Assembly: GCF_019402665.1 (NCBI RefSeq)
Contig: NZ_VSST01000084.1
Location: 103,342-167,341, forward strand
From: Bradyrhizobium canariense
GTDB lineage: Bacteria; Pseudomonadota; Alphaproteobacteria; Rhizobiales; Xanthobacteraceae
DNA: 64,000 nt
Direction: 5' to 3'
The first letter of the stretch is position 1. Each line of letters begins with the position of its first letter. The translations under genes and the position numbers were made by a program. Under the pieces are notes generated by a model, which did not search any database, was not told where the DNA came from, and worked only from the letters and a program-made list of their open reading frames with translations. Below are positions 43,997 through 53,345 of this stretch, piece after piece.

Positions 43997-45442
43997 ATGA
44001 AATCGACCCGACGATCATTCGTAAACGGCGCGGCTGCAGTCAGCTTGGCATTCACAGTCTTCAACGGAATGCCCCTGCCTGCAAACGCACAAACAGTCAC
44101 TCCTGAGGAAGCGCGGCAGATCGCCGAGGGCGCGTATATCTATGGCTATTCGCTCATCACCACCTATGTCACCCAGGTTCAGATGAGCAATGTGCCAAAG
44201 GTTGAAGGGCTTACGGCGCCGACCGGACAGTTCATCAACGTTCCGCGCTATCCGCCCGCCGATTATCGTGGCGTTTCGGCGCCAAATGCGGACACACTTT
44301 ATTCTCTGGGTTGGCTCGACCTGACTGAACCGCAGGTGTTCAGTCACCCAGATATGGGCGATCGTTTCTATTTGTTCGAGCTGACCGATCTTTGGATGTC
44401 GGACTCCGAGTCATCGCCGAGCAAACGCACGGCTGACGGCAAGGCCGCCAACTACCTGTTCACCGGGCCTGGCTGGAAGGGCGAGGTACCGGCAGGCATG
44501 AAGCAGTTCCCCATGGCGACGCGCTACATGGTCATTCTGGGCCGAACTTATGCCGATGGCACCGAACAGGATTACAAGGCAGTCAACGAGCTGCAGGCAC
44601 AGTACAAGATCACGCCGCTTTCCTCATGGGGCAAGTCGTATACACCTGTCGCGCCGCCGGTGAATCCGAATCCCGGCTTCAGCATGACCGATAAGCCGCA
44701 ACCGGTCATCATCGCTATGGGAACCGAGGGATATTTCAATCTCTTGGCGAAGCTAATGGGTGGAGATGCACCGCCAGCCGCGGGAGATGGCCCCATCCTT
44801 GCGAGCATGGCGAAGATCGGCATCGTACCTGGCAAGCCGTTTGAGATGAGCAAGCTCGATCCCGCTGTGCAGGCTGCATTGAAGGACATTCCGCAATCAG
44901 CCCTGAAGAAAATTGAAGACAACAAGGCAGCCTTGGGCGGAATCATGGACGGCTGGGTGGTGACAAAGGGACTAGGTACCTACGGCCCCGACAGCTACAT
45001 GAAGCGCGCTGTGGTTGCGGCATTCGGTTGGCCCGCCAACCAGCAGCGGGATGCGGTCTATCCCTACACGGAGACCGATTCGACGGGACAGAAGCTGACG
45101 GGCGCAAACAAGTACACCTTGACCTTCGCCAAGGACGCGACGCCGCCGGTCAACGGCTTCTGGTCGATCACCATGTACATGATCGACCAGGGCTGGTGGT
45201 TCGTTCCCAACCCGCTGAACAAATTTACCGCCAGCCTGCGCGACAATCCAAAGTTCAATGCCGATGGTTCGCTGACGCTTTACTTCCAGAATGAATCGCC
45301 GGGTAAGGACAAGGAAGCGAACTGGCTTCCGGCTCCGAAGGGCGAGTTCATTCCGATGCTGAGGATGTACTGGCCGAAGAACGAGTCGCCTTCGATCCTG
45401 AACGGCTCGTGGAAGCCCCCGGCAGTACAAAAAGCCAGCTAA
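43997..45442 (+). CDS. DUF1254/DUF1214 protein, exported (paralog 1)
   Basis: 481 residues from the ATG at 43997, six bases after GAGGAG. The N-terminus STRRSFVNGAAAVSLAF is Tat-like, with cleavage near NAQTVT. The DUF1254 part has GAYIYGYSLITTYVTQVQM, SAPNADTLYSLGWLDL and FYLFELTDLWMS. The C-terminal DUF1214 part has FWSITMYMID, NPLNKFTASLRDN, and RMYWPKNESPSILNGSWKPP. Function unknown; the family is abundant in soil bacteria. A second intact copy is at 51707 and a remnant at 48084. Confidence 0.85.
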   Translation: MKSTRRSFVNGAAAVSLAFTVFNGMPLPANAQTVTPEEARQIAEGAYIYGYSLITTYVTQVQMSNVPKVEGLTAPTGQFINVPRYPPADYRGVSAPNADTLYSLGWLDLTEPQVFSHPDMGDRFYLFELTDLWMSDSESSPSKRTADGKAANYLFTGPGWKGEVPAGMKQFPMATRYMVILGRTYADGTEQDYKAVNELQAQYKITPLSSWGKSYTPVAPPVNPNPGFSMTDKPQPVIIAMGTEGYFNLLAKLMGGDAPPAAGDGPILASMAKIGIVPGKPFEMSKLDPAVQAALKDIPQSALKKIEDNKAALGGIMDGWVVTKGLGTYGPDSYMKRAVVAAFGWPANQQRDAVYPYTETDSTGQKLTGANKYTLTFAKDATPPVNGFWSITMYMIDQGWWFVPNPLNKFTASLRDNPKFNADGSLTLYFQNESPGKDKEANWLPAPKGEFIPMLRMYWPKNESPSILNGSWKPPAVQKAS

Positions 45443-45687
45443 ACATGTACCGCGCTGGGGCGCCAACGCACCGGTGCGGTATTTCCCACGCGCAGTTAAA
45501 TCGGAGAAAAGTTTGACGTCCGAGTCGGGTCAAAACGCGAAAAACTCAACGTGAGAAAATTTGGTCCGCCATGCCTCGGTGAGCGGACCTCGTGGGGATG
45601 CCGCCACTTCGCCAGGGCCAATTGCAGACATTAGACAGCGGCGCAGGATCGGCTTTCTCAACACTGAAAGCCGCAGCTTGCTTGCTC

Positions 45688-46800
45688 CTAGTATTTTCTG
45701 ACGACGGGTTTTGTTGTCGGAGGCGCTCCGGGCGCAGGCGGCGAGATAGAGAAGGTGACCCAGGTATTCCAGCCTGATGGCCGGTTTTCCGCAGCGAACT
45801 CTCCGTAAGCTTTCAGATTGAGATAGCCCTGCATGTCGCCGACCGGGAAAAGGAAACCGATCTGGGGTCCGATACCAACCACCTGGGACTGGAAGCAGCC
45901 GACACGGTCACCCGAACCGCTGTCACAGCCCAGCCCCTTGTATACATAGCCGACGAGGCCGACCATCACCTGCTTCGACAGGAATTGCGATGCACCCCAG
46001 TCGAAATGCATGTCGACGCCGCTTTGATACTGCGTCGCAGTGTTCTTGAAATTGTAGGTGAAGCCGAGCACGCCGGAGAATTCGTGACCGGTCTGCGGAT
46101 TGAAATAAGTGTAGCCGCCGCCGGCGTCGATCGCGCCGTGTCCGATGCCCAGGTTCGACAAGCGATCGGATTGGTAGGCGCCAACCGGGATGTCGCCGGT
46201 GATATAGGTCATGTAGTTGTGGACGCCGGCGTTCCAGCGCAATGCGAACTGCGGCGCCAGATCCCCAAAGCCCCAAGTCGTGTCGCTGATGGTGTCGGAC
46301 CGGGCAAAGGGAACATTGCCGAACGGCGTCGTGAGCACGCCGGACAAGGTCCCCGCCAGGCTGGTGCCGACGACGCCATAGGCTGCCAGGAGGGACACTG
46401 AGGCCTGGCCGCCGAGCACCGGCGTTGCAAACACGTAGCTCGGCAGCACAAGGCCGAGATCACCGGTGGCGTTGAGATGCAAATTCAGATTCGCGTTTAC
46501 GTTGAGGTTGGCGGGAACTCTTCCAAGCGTGAATTCACGCGCCCGCGCGACGTCGGCGCCGGCGGAAACGGAGGTGTGGTAGTAGATATTTGCCAGTGAC
46601 CAACCCGGCTGCTGCGGTGTGGCCGCGAGGCTTCCGAAGAGGCCAGGGATCCAGAAACTGATGCCGTTTTCGTCGGCGAAAGCAGACGGGGCGGAAAGCA
46701 TTAGAGTGGACGTCAGGAGCGCTGCAGAAATAACTCTGCGTCGATGTGCTGTGATTGGCCGCGCACCATTAGCCGAGGCCAGTGCAATTCTCGCCGTCAT
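45688..46800 (-). CDS. SphA-like outer-membrane protein (phenol MetA-pathway transporter family)
   Basis: 370 residues from the ATG at 46800, giving a signal peptide (RVISAALLTSTLMLSAPSAFA). The mature chain is a likely beta barrel: TWGFGDLAPQFALRWNAGVHNYMTYITGDIPVGAY, then HEFSGVLGFTYNFKN and QVVGIGPQIGFLFPVGDMQGYLNLKAYGEF. This fits the SphA/meta-pathway phenol-degradation transporter family, thought to admit aromatic compounds. The frame is open further upstream to 46992 without a signal. It might pair with DUF1254 proteins, which often lie nearby; that is inference. Confidence 0.78.
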   Translation of the reverse strand: MTARIALASANGARPITAHRRRVISAALLTSTLMLSAPSAFADENGISFWIPGLFGSLAATPQQPGWSLANIYYHTSVSAGADVARAREFTLGRVPANLNVNANLNLHLNATGDLGLVLPSYVFATPVLGGQASVSLLAAYGVVGTSLAGTLSGVLTTPFGNVPFARSDTISDTTWGFGDLAPQFALRWNAGVHNYMTYITGDIPVGAYQSDRLSNLGIGHGAIDAGGGYTYFNPQTGHEFSGVLGFTYNFKNTATQYQSGVDMHFDWGASQFLSKQVMVGLVGYVYKGLGCDSGSGDRVGCFQSQVVGIGPQIGFLFPVGDMQGYLNLKAYGEFAAENRPSGWNTWVTFSISPPAPGAPPTTKPVVRKY

Positions 46801-47030
46801 AGCCAGCCGTCCCCCGCAGGATGTGTCGCCTCCGAATACAACTCGGCGATACTGTAGCCCTGGAGCAAGCAGGACTGCTATGTAAAATCCGCTCAGGATT
46901 GATTTGCCAGAAAAAAGGTGAAAACTGCGACGAAAGAGCAACAGCCTCGCCGGTGCGGCCTGCTGGCCGATGCTCCGACGCAGCGGCGCCATCGCGTTCT
47001 CGCGGACCGGGAATCCATCCAGCGGCTACT

Positions 47031-47298
47031 GCGCTGTTGATGTTCACGGAAAACGACAATCCGCTTCCCATTCCCTTCATGGTCGTGCTGATTTTCTGGC
47101 TGACCATGATCTGCGTAAGCTTTGGCCTGTTTGCCCAGCCCGGCGCAACCGTCGCCGGCCTTGCTCGTCGCCTTCGCGCCGTCGGGCGCCGGAGCGATCT
47201 ACCTTGTCCTGGAGCTCGGGCAGCCATTCGCAGGCCTGATGCAGATCTCAAGCGCACCGCTTCGCCAGGCGCTTTCGCCGCTGAGCCTTTGGCATTGA
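47031..47298 (+). pseudogene. Remnant of a DUF4239 (bestrophin-like) gene, frameshifted
   Basis: 47031-47155 encodes ALLMFTENDNPLPIPFMVVL then IFWLTMICVSFGLFAQPGATV, matching the intact protein at 50327 (LLFAQTSNSIPMPFLVVLIF). Near 47157 the match moves to another frame: LLVAFAPSGAGAIYLVLELG then QPFAGLMQISSAPLRQALSP and stop at 47298. The first two thirds of the gene are gone. Confidence 0.85.
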
Positions 47299-47312
47299 CC
47301 AGGGCGGTTCAG

Positions 47313-47615
47313 CTACTTGGCTTGCTTGGCGAACTGCAGGCAGGTCAGCAAGCTGACGTAGCTTCGCGTGCTGTTTTCCATCCCGGCGCAGCTTACTCGG
47401 CTCGAGCTGGTAAATGTTGACCACTGGCTTTCGAGCTGGCGCTGCGCGTCCTGCTCGTCGCTTATGCACCGCTTGAGCGGCTGGTCCTCGGACATGCCAG
47501 CCGTCGCACTGGCAGTGGCCTTGCAGCTACCCCCGATGTCAAATTTAGGGACCGTATCGGCCGCGGCGACGACCAATTGCGAGCTCAGAACTATCAGCGA
47601 AATCGAGAGAGGCAT
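47313..47615 (-). CDS. Small exported protein
   Basis: 100 residues from the ATG at 47615 (preceded by AGGAG). Signal peptide PLSISLIVLSSQLVVAAAD. The mature part has four cysteines (GGSCKAT, KRCISDEQ, VSCAGMEN, LLTCLQF), and DIGGSCKATASAT plus SEDQPLKRCISDEQDA resembles small secreted proteins common in Bradyrhizobium. Function unknown. Confidence 0.65.
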   Translation of the reverse strand: MPLSISLIVLSSQLVVAAADTVPKFDIGGSCKATASATAGMSEDQPLKRCISDEQDAQRQLESQWSTFTSSSRVSCAGMENSTRSYVSLLTCLQFAKQAK

Positions 47616-47670
47616 CTGAAATCTCCTACTCACCAGTGCCAAGGCAGTAATGTGCCCGAAGAACCTGCCC

Positions 47671-47946
47671 TCATCGAACAGATTCGACCTTCGCGGCCAT
47701 ATCGGGGGCGCGTCCGATCCGGTACGTCCCGTTGCTGCATTTCAGTGTCCAGACGGCGTAGTCCGGCCTGGAGCGCTTTTTGTCCCTCACCGCCTCCAGT
47801 GGCTTGTCGCATGCGAACCCCTGCAGACGTATCTGCGCGGCCAGCCCCTCCTGCGGATTGTCGGCCCCCGCAAGCGGCTGCGCCTGCGCAACCGGGCTGA
47901 AAAGAACAGCGACGGCCAGCATCATCGGTCCAAGCGATCTACCCAT
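47671..47946 (-). CDS. Small exported protein
   Basis: 91 residues from the ATG at 47946. Signal peptide GRSLGPMMLAVAVLFSPVAQAQ. Mature part about 68 residues with two cysteines (GFACDKP, TLKCSNG), ending APDMAAKVESVR. The pattern (FACDKP then VWTLKCSNGTYRI) resembles small periplasmic Bradyrhizobium proteins of unknown role. Confidence 0.65.
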   Translation of the reverse strand: MGRSLGPMMLAVAVLFSPVAQAQPLAGADNPQEGLAAQIRLQGFACDKPLEAVRDKKRSRPDYAVWTLKCSNGTYRIGRAPDMAAKVESVR

Positions 47947-48083
47947 GATGTCGTCCTTCTCGCCGTCCTTACCGCTCGCATGGCCAAGCCCATCCAACCA
48001 TTGTTCAGCCTGGTCGCGCGAGGCCTATTTGGTCACTATTCGCCGCAAATGGCTTGAGATCAATTCGAGCTGTTTGCAGCCCC

Positions 48084-48200
48084 TCAACTCATCTTCTTCG
48101 CCGGCGGAAGCTTCCAAGAATTGTCGATGATCAAGGGATCGTTTTCGCTCGGCCAGTACAGCCGCATCATCAGGACGAAATCGCCGCGAGGGGCCGAAAA
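48084..48200 (-). pseudogene. C-terminal remnant of a third DUF1254/DUF1214 gene
   Basis: The minus strand reads APRGDFVLMMRLYWPSENDP then LIIDNSWKLPPAKKMS and stop, matching the last 35 residues of the two intact DUF1254 proteins (KGEFIPMLRMYWPKNESPSI and DRIYLVMRLYWPKPTPPSIL). The upstream frame stops within about five codons, so the rest of the gene is lost. Confidence 0.85.
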
Positions 48201-48644
48201 CCTCGGCTACCTCAACGAGTATTACCCTAGCACGGAACGCAAGCGTCAGCCATTGCTATTATGCGCCTCCACGTCCATGTGGCCCGTCCGCAACATTTCG
48301 GATGGGGCGACGGGTCGAAAGGGGCTGATCAAACGACTTGACGCTGCGGCCCGTCTTTCACGATGTCGATTTTCCATGAATTTTCGTGCGGCACGACGGA
48401 GGGCCAGGTCCGTCGGCTACTCGCTGATATCTTCCATCCCCACCTGATCGCCACTTCGATTTCACAGTCTCAGACGAGTGATTTGGTCTTTCGTCATCGG
48501 GCGTCTCCGCGTTGTCACACAGCGAACACCCATCTCGGACACAGCATTCGATCAAACCTCTGCCGTTTTTGGCATAGCTAACCATCGCAACCCGCGGTAG
48601 TGTTCCACGCATTCGGTTCGAGGCTTAAAAACGGAGACGATATA
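48201..48644. other. Gene-free stretch in the decayed zone
   Basis: No supported gene on either strand. The open frames present lack ribosome sites and recognisable motifs. It lies between the DUF1254 remnant and a truncated exported ORF and is probably decayed coding DNA. Confidence 0.45.
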
Positions 48645-48758
48645 ATGAAGCTCCTTCTTAGCCGCCTTGCAGTCACTGCAGTCAGCGCCGCGCTGACCTT
48701 GCCACAATTGGCCCCCGCACAGACCGCCCCCGCCAATGCTCGTCAATTGGTCAGATGA
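48645..48758 (+). pseudogene. Signal peptide with early stop (truncated exported gene)
   Basis: ATG after GGAGACGATATA. 37 codons give a clean signal peptide (KLLLSRLAVTAVSAALTLPQ, LAPAQ) and then only APANARQLVR before TGA. What follows is not continued in any frame by a recognisable protein. It is either a truncated exported gene or a very small secreted peptide. Confidence 0.4.
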
Positions 48759-48912
48759 GGCAATACCCTTCGCGACGTATTCTCGCGCCGACTTGGGCAT
48801 AGCCGACATCGGCCGACAGTTCTGATATATAGTGCGGTGCGTTTGAGCAGGGGCCGCTGCAATCAAGGCGATGCAGCGATGTCCATCGGACGACGTGTCT
48901 GGAGTGGCGAGG

Positions 48913-50232
48913 ATGTCGAGGAAATTACCGCTCTGGCTTCGCTTCTTCGCGCTTATCGGAGTAGTGATCGTTGCGACAGGCGCAGGTCTCCTCGCCTATC
49001 GGTACTACGCTCGCCCGGTCACGCTGACCGTGGCGGTCGGGTCGATCGACGGCGAGGCAGCCAATGCAATGTTGGCGATGGCGAGCGAACTCGTTTCGAC
49101 GAACGCGCCGGTGCGGCTCAAGGTCATCGACAGCGGCACAGCGCTTGAGGCCGCTGCCGCGTTCTCCACGGGTAAGGTCGATCTGGCCGTGGTTCGCGGC
49201 GATGTCGGCGATTTGTCGCAGGCGCAAGCCGTCGTCGTCGTCAGCCATATGGTCGTACTGGTCATCGCGCCGCCGGGATCGGGCACCGACAGCATTGAAA
49301 ACCTCAAAGGACGCGCGATCGGCGTGGTCGGTGGGGTGGCGAACGCCAAAATTGTCGATGTGCTGACCAAAGAATATAATTTGGCAAACGCAAAAGTTGT
49401 GTTCAAAAATCTTCCTTTGGCGGACGTCCGGCAAGCCATTCAGTCAAAACAGGTCAGTGCCCTGCTGGTCGTGATTCCGCTCGCCGAAAAATACCTCTCA
49501 CTCGTTCGCGGATTCTTTCAGCTCGACCATAAAAAGGTCCCGGTATTGATCCCGATCGATTCAGCGGGAGCAATTGCAGAGACAGAACGCGCCTTCGAAA
49601 GCTTCGACGTGCCGAAGGGCACGCTGCGGGGGTCGCCACCGGTCCCGGAAGATGATCTGACGACCTTGAGGACGTCGTTGTACTTGGTTGCGCAAAAGAA
49701 GCTCGGCACCGATCTGGTGACCAGACTCACGCAGGCGATCATGAGCGCGCGCAGGAATCTTCTGCGCGAGCAGCCGATTTTCGCGCAGATCACCGCGCCC
49801 AGCACCGACCAGGATGCCTACCTTCCGCTCCACCCCGGTGCGGCCGCTGTCTACAACAGCACCACGCAGAGCTTCATGGATGAATACGGCAACTGGATCT
49901 ATCTGACGCCGATGGTGTTGGGCGGCGCCGCCACTATGCTGGCGGCGGCGTGGAAATTCCTGGGGCTCGGTAGCCCCGCACCTGAAGGCCCGCTCGACTC
50001 TCTCTACGCCCTGGCACGTCGGATTCGGAAAGTCGATACAGAGGCTGAGCTTTCGGATATCGAAGAAGAAATCGACGGCATTCTAAGAGCGGAGCGCGCC
50101 AAATCCGCTGGTGGAGACGAGCGCGCGGTGGATGATGCCACATTGAACGTTGCAGCCCACCGGCTGGAGGGCTTGATCCACGACCGACGAGCCCTGCTCG
50201 CGAAGAGGCCCGCAGTTGCTTCCGCGGCCTAG
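48913..50232 (+). CDS. TAXI-family TRAP-type solute-binding protein, membrane-anchored
   Basis: 439 residues from the ATG at 48913. An N-terminal helix (FFALIGVVIVATGAGLLAYRYY) anchors a binding domain (VTLTVAVGSIDGEAANAMLAM; GKVDLAVVRGDVGDL; LKGRAIGVVGGVANAKIVDVL). A second helix lies near residue 345 (LTPMVLGGAATMLAAAWKFLG), followed by a cytoplasmic helical tail with DTEAELSDIEEEIDGILRAE. TAXI proteins serve TRAP transporters, but no TRAP membrane subunit is nearby. The tail with its own membrane helix suggests a sensory or scaffold role instead. Confidence 0.8.
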   Translation: MSRKLPLWLRFFALIGVVIVATGAGLLAYRYYARPVTLTVAVGSIDGEAANAMLAMASELVSTNAPVRLKVIDSGTALEAAAAFSTGKVDLAVVRGDVGDLSQAQAVVVVSHMVVLVIAPPGSGTDSIENLKGRAIGVVGGVANAKIVDVLTKEYNLANAKVVFKNLPLADVRQAIQSKQVSALLVVIPLAEKYLSLVRGFFQLDHKKVPVLIPIDSAGAIAETERAFESFDVPKGTLRGSPPVPEDDLTTLRTSLYLVAQKKLGTDLVTRLTQAIMSARRNLLREQPIFAQITAPSTDQDAYLPLHPGAAAVYNSTTQSFMDEYGNWIYLTPMVLGGAATMLAAAWKFLGLGSPAPEGPLDSLYALARRIRKVDTEAELSDIEEEIDGILRAERAKSAGGDERAVDDATLNVAAHRLEGLIHDRRALLAKRPAVASAA

Positions 50233-50326
50233 GCGACACCGCAACGTCGCGGCATGCCGTGGCACGGCGATTGCGGGAACGCAAAATGGACGGAGTGACC
50301 CCGCTGCCTCGCGACACTGGTGAATC

Positions 50327-51076
50327 ATGAATGCAATCGCGTTATCGGGCATCACGTTTGTATGCATCGCGGGCGGCGCCCTGTTCGGTATGTTCCTTCC
50401 TGGGCATCACCTGAGCACCGATGAGAAGGATGTGGTCAGGCTGGGCACGGGCCTCATCGGGACGATAGCCGCGCTTGTCCTCGGCCTGCTGATTGGCTCG
50501 GCGAAGGGCTCCTACGACACGCAGAGCACTCAAGTGACGCATATGACGAGCAGCGTGGTAGTGCTGGACAATCTGCTGGCGCAGTACGGACCGGAGACGA
50601 ACGACGTACGCCGTCTGTTACGGCGCAGCGTCGCTGTTTTGGCCGATCGAATGTGGCGCGAGAATAGTTCCGAGGCGGCCAAGGGGACCCCTTTCGAGGC
50701 GAGCGCCGCAAGCGAGGCATTCTTCACGAAGCTGCAGCAGCTTTCGCCGCAGAACGATGCCCAGCGCTCCGTGCAGGCCAGGGCCGTACAGATCGCCACC
50801 GAGATTGCGCAAAGCCGCCTGCTGCTGTTCGCACAGACGAGCAATTCGATCCCCATGCCGTTCCTGGTGGTGCTGATTTTCTGGCTCACCATCATCTTTG
50901 GAAGCCTCGGCCTGTTTGCCAAACCCAGCACAACCGTTTTCTGCGCGCTGTTCGTTTTTGCACTGTCGGCCGCGGGAGCGATCTACCTGGTCTTGGAGCT
51001 TGGTCAGCCATTTACGGGTTTGATGCAAATTTCCAATGCGCCACTGCGCAACGCTCTCACGCCGCTCAGCCCCTAG
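50327..51076 (+). CDS. DUF4239 (bestrophin-like) membrane protein
   Basis: 249 residues. Two N-terminal helices (ALSGITFVCIAGGALFGMFL; GLIGTIAALVLGLLIGSAKG) and two C-terminal ones (MPFLVVLIFWLTIIFGSLGLF; ALFVFALSAAGAIYLVLEL). The middle has YDTQSTQVTHMTSSVVVLDNLLAQYG, typical of DUF4239. Related proteins are bestrophin-like and may conduct ions; unproven. It follows the TAXI gene by 94 bases. A decayed copy of its 3' part is at 47031. Confidence 0.82.
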   Translation: MNAIALSGITFVCIAGGALFGMFLPGHHLSTDEKDVVRLGTGLIGTIAALVLGLLIGSAKGSYDTQSTQVTHMTSSVVVLDNLLAQYGPETNDVRRLLRRSVAVLADRMWRENSSEAAKGTPFEASAASEAFFTKLQQLSPQNDAQRSVQARAVQIATEIAQSRLLLFAQTSNSIPMPFLVVLIFWLTIIFGSLGLFAKPSTTVFCALFVFALSAAGAIYLVLELGQPFTGLMQISNAPLRNALTPLSP

Positions 51077-51216
51077 GCCATTCGCATGATCGAGGTTGTT
51101 GAGCTGATTGAACGAGATCTTCTCGTTCTCCGAGGTGGCCGGATGGAGCGCGACGGGACAGGTGACGAGCGATAGACGCAAAATTCGTTTCCAGTTCGCG
51201 CGGGGGACCATGGGTA

Positions 51217-51640
51217 CGCAGCGCTCCGCTCGGCGGCATCGTGTTTGTGATAATGGCGCTGGGGTCCATTGTCGCGGTGCCCATCATCTTGGGCTATGTC
51301 GGTCTGAGTGGCGCAGGCGACCTGCTGCTCCGGATCGGACGGTGGCCAGCGATGTTTCTGATCCTGACGCTCGCGCTCGCAGTGATCTATCGCTATGGGC
51401 TCAGCCGGGAGACGGCGCGCTGGCGGTGGGTCGCCTGGGGCAGTGCGATCGCCGCCCTGCTCTGGATCGCAGTTTCCGGCGCCTTCTCCTGGTACGCGGC
51501 GAATTTCGGCAAGTTCAACGAAACCTACGGCTCGCTCGGCGCTATCATCGGCTTCACGACCTGGCTGTGGATCTCGGCCATCGTCGTTCTGCGCGGAGCG
51601 GAGATCGATGCGGAGATGCACCCGCGCTCCTCTGGAGCCG
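51217..51640 (+). pseudogene. YihY/BrkB-family C-terminal fragment
   Basis: The frame reads APLGGIVFVIMALGSIVAVP, GYVGLSGAGDLLLRIGRWPA, then RWRWVAWGSAIAALLWIAVS, FGKFNETYGSLGAIIGFTTW and LWISAIVVLRGAEIDAEM. This is the last third of YihY/BrkB membrane proteins (full length near 300 residues). The N-terminal two thirds are absent upstream, where the frame lacks family features, and the tail after AEM is unrelated. Confidence 0.8.
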
Positions 51641-51706
51641 ACCGGCTTCGAGGGGCCGGTCGTGGTGGTGGATCGCAACGCAACCGAGTGTGTCGGCCTG
51701 CGCCTG

Positions 51707-53149
51707 CTACGAGACCCGCTTGACGCCGGGCGGCTGCCACGTCCCTGCGCCCGCCGGAAGGATCGAAGGCGGCGTTGGCTTCGGCCAGTACAGGCGCATG
51801 ACAAGATAGATTCTGTCATCCGGCGCTGGAAGCCAATTTGCTGCCGCATCTGCGCCGGGGCTATCCTTTTGGATGTACAGCGTCACCGAGCCGTCTGCGT
51901 CCTTCTTCATCGCCGTCAGCATCGGAGAGTTGATGAGGTAGCGATTGATCGGGTTCTTGACCAAGAACTGGCTCTTGCCGTCGTACATCGTAACCGACCA
52001 AAACGCATTGACCGGCGGTAACTGGCCGGGCGCAAAGGTGATGGTGTACTTGTGCTTGCTGCCGTCGAGCGCCTCCCCGGTCGCGTCCGTTCGCGTATAG
52101 GGGTACATGGCTTCCACCGCATCGTTGCCATAGAGACCGCCCTTGGCAGCCCCGGCCCGCATCACCCAATCACCGTTGTAGAAGGTCTCGTCGCCAAAAA
52201 ACGAACCGACGTTCCAGCCGTTGATGTTTTTGTTCCCACCAGCCAGCCATTTGTCGACCTTGTCGTCACCCTGCTTCATGCCCACGAGGATTTCGGCCTT
52301 GTGTTCGAGGGATAGATCCTTGAAGGCGAAGGTCTTGCCGGGACCGACGCCAAGCCTTGCAAGTTTCGCACGGATCGCCTTGTCCCTCGCTGTCTCGGGG
52401 ACGAATTGGAGGGCTGCATCGAGATATTGGAAGAAGTTATCTTTGATGCCGGCCGTGCTGGCAGGAAGAAACTCAATCTTGGGCGCCGCCGGCGGGGCGG
52501 GTTGTTTACTGAAGGCAGAAAGCGGCTCCGCCCTGTAGCCGGACTGAACTTTCTCGACGTTCGACATGTCGCCGGGATTGAAGAGCTGAGTGCGAAAAAT
52601 CGCAAGCGTGAACGGCGTGGTCGATCGGAACACCTGCTTGATTCTGCTGGGCGTTTCACCCTTCCAGTCGGGACCGACCACCAGATAGTCGCCCGGCTCG
52701 CTCCCCGTGGCGCGGGCGCCGATGTAGCCGAAATTGTAGGTGTTACCGTCTATCAACTGGACCGAGTAATAGCGCTCCTTCTCGATCGTCGGCACCGAGA
52801 CGACTATTGGTTCAGCCCGCAAATCCAGCCAGAGCAACGAGTAAGGGGTGTCGCTGTTCGGCGTGATGACGGCGGTGTCCTCCGGGGTAGCGACGTGGTG
52901 CTCGTTGTTGATCTGGTTGAACGGTGCCTTGAACTGCCCCGAGTTCTTGTTCACGGCAAATTCTTGCATGACCGCATAATTCATCACGAGCGGTAAGCCG
53001 TAGATGAAGCCTTCCTCGGCTATGTCCTTGGCCTCGATTAGGTTCGGCCATTCGACCTTATTCTGCCCAAACGCCGGGGCGGACCTCGCCGTGGTGACCG
53101 CGAGCGCTGTCATCGAAGCAGAGCGAAGCAGGTCTCGTTTCGTAAGCAT
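51707..53149 (-). CDS. DUF1254/DUF1214 protein, exported (paralog 2)
   Basis: 480 residues from the ATG at 53149. The N-terminus LTKRDLLRSASMTALAVTTA is signal-like, cut near PAFGQNK. DUF1254: EEGFIYGLPLVMNYAVMQEF, ITPNSDTPYSLLWLDLRAEP and YYSVQLIDGNTYNFGYIG. DUF1214: FWSVTMYDGKSQFLVKNPIN, GSVTLYIQKDSPGADAAANW, MRLYWPKPTPPSILPAG. Overall diverged from the copy at 43997 but with the same domain order. Function unknown. Confidence 0.85.
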   Translation of the reverse strand: MLTKRDLLRSASMTALAVTTARSAPAFGQNKVEWPNLIEAKDIAEEGFIYGLPLVMNYAVMQEFAVNKNSGQFKAPFNQINNEHHVATPEDTAVITPNSDTPYSLLWLDLRAEPIVVSVPTIEKERYYSVQLIDGNTYNFGYIGARATGSEPGDYLVVGPDWKGETPSRIKQVFRSTTPFTLAIFRTQLFNPGDMSNVEKVQSGYRAEPLSAFSKQPAPPAAPKIEFLPASTAGIKDNFFQYLDAALQFVPETARDKAIRAKLARLGVGPGKTFAFKDLSLEHKAEILVGMKQGDDKVDKWLAGGNKNINGWNVGSFFGDETFYNGDWVMRAGAAKGGLYGNDAVEAMYPYTRTDATGEALDGSKHKYTITFAPGQLPPVNAFWSVTMYDGKSQFLVKNPINRYLINSPMLTAMKKDADGSVTLYIQKDSPGADAAANWLPAPDDRIYLVMRLYWPKPTPPSILPAGAGTWQPPGVKRVS

Positions 53150-53345
53150 CTGAACAACTCCTGCCGGTCGCACTTATGATCGGAGCGCGCTTAGGTAGCA
53201 GGAGGACGTTAGCACCAACCAGGATGCTTCGCTATGCGGAAACACCCACCCGCCGCGTCGGCAGAATCACGCCCGCCGCCGATCACGCCGGGATGGTTGC
53301 GCAAAAGCGAATGTCATGTGTATGCAAACGAAATAGGATCAGAAA

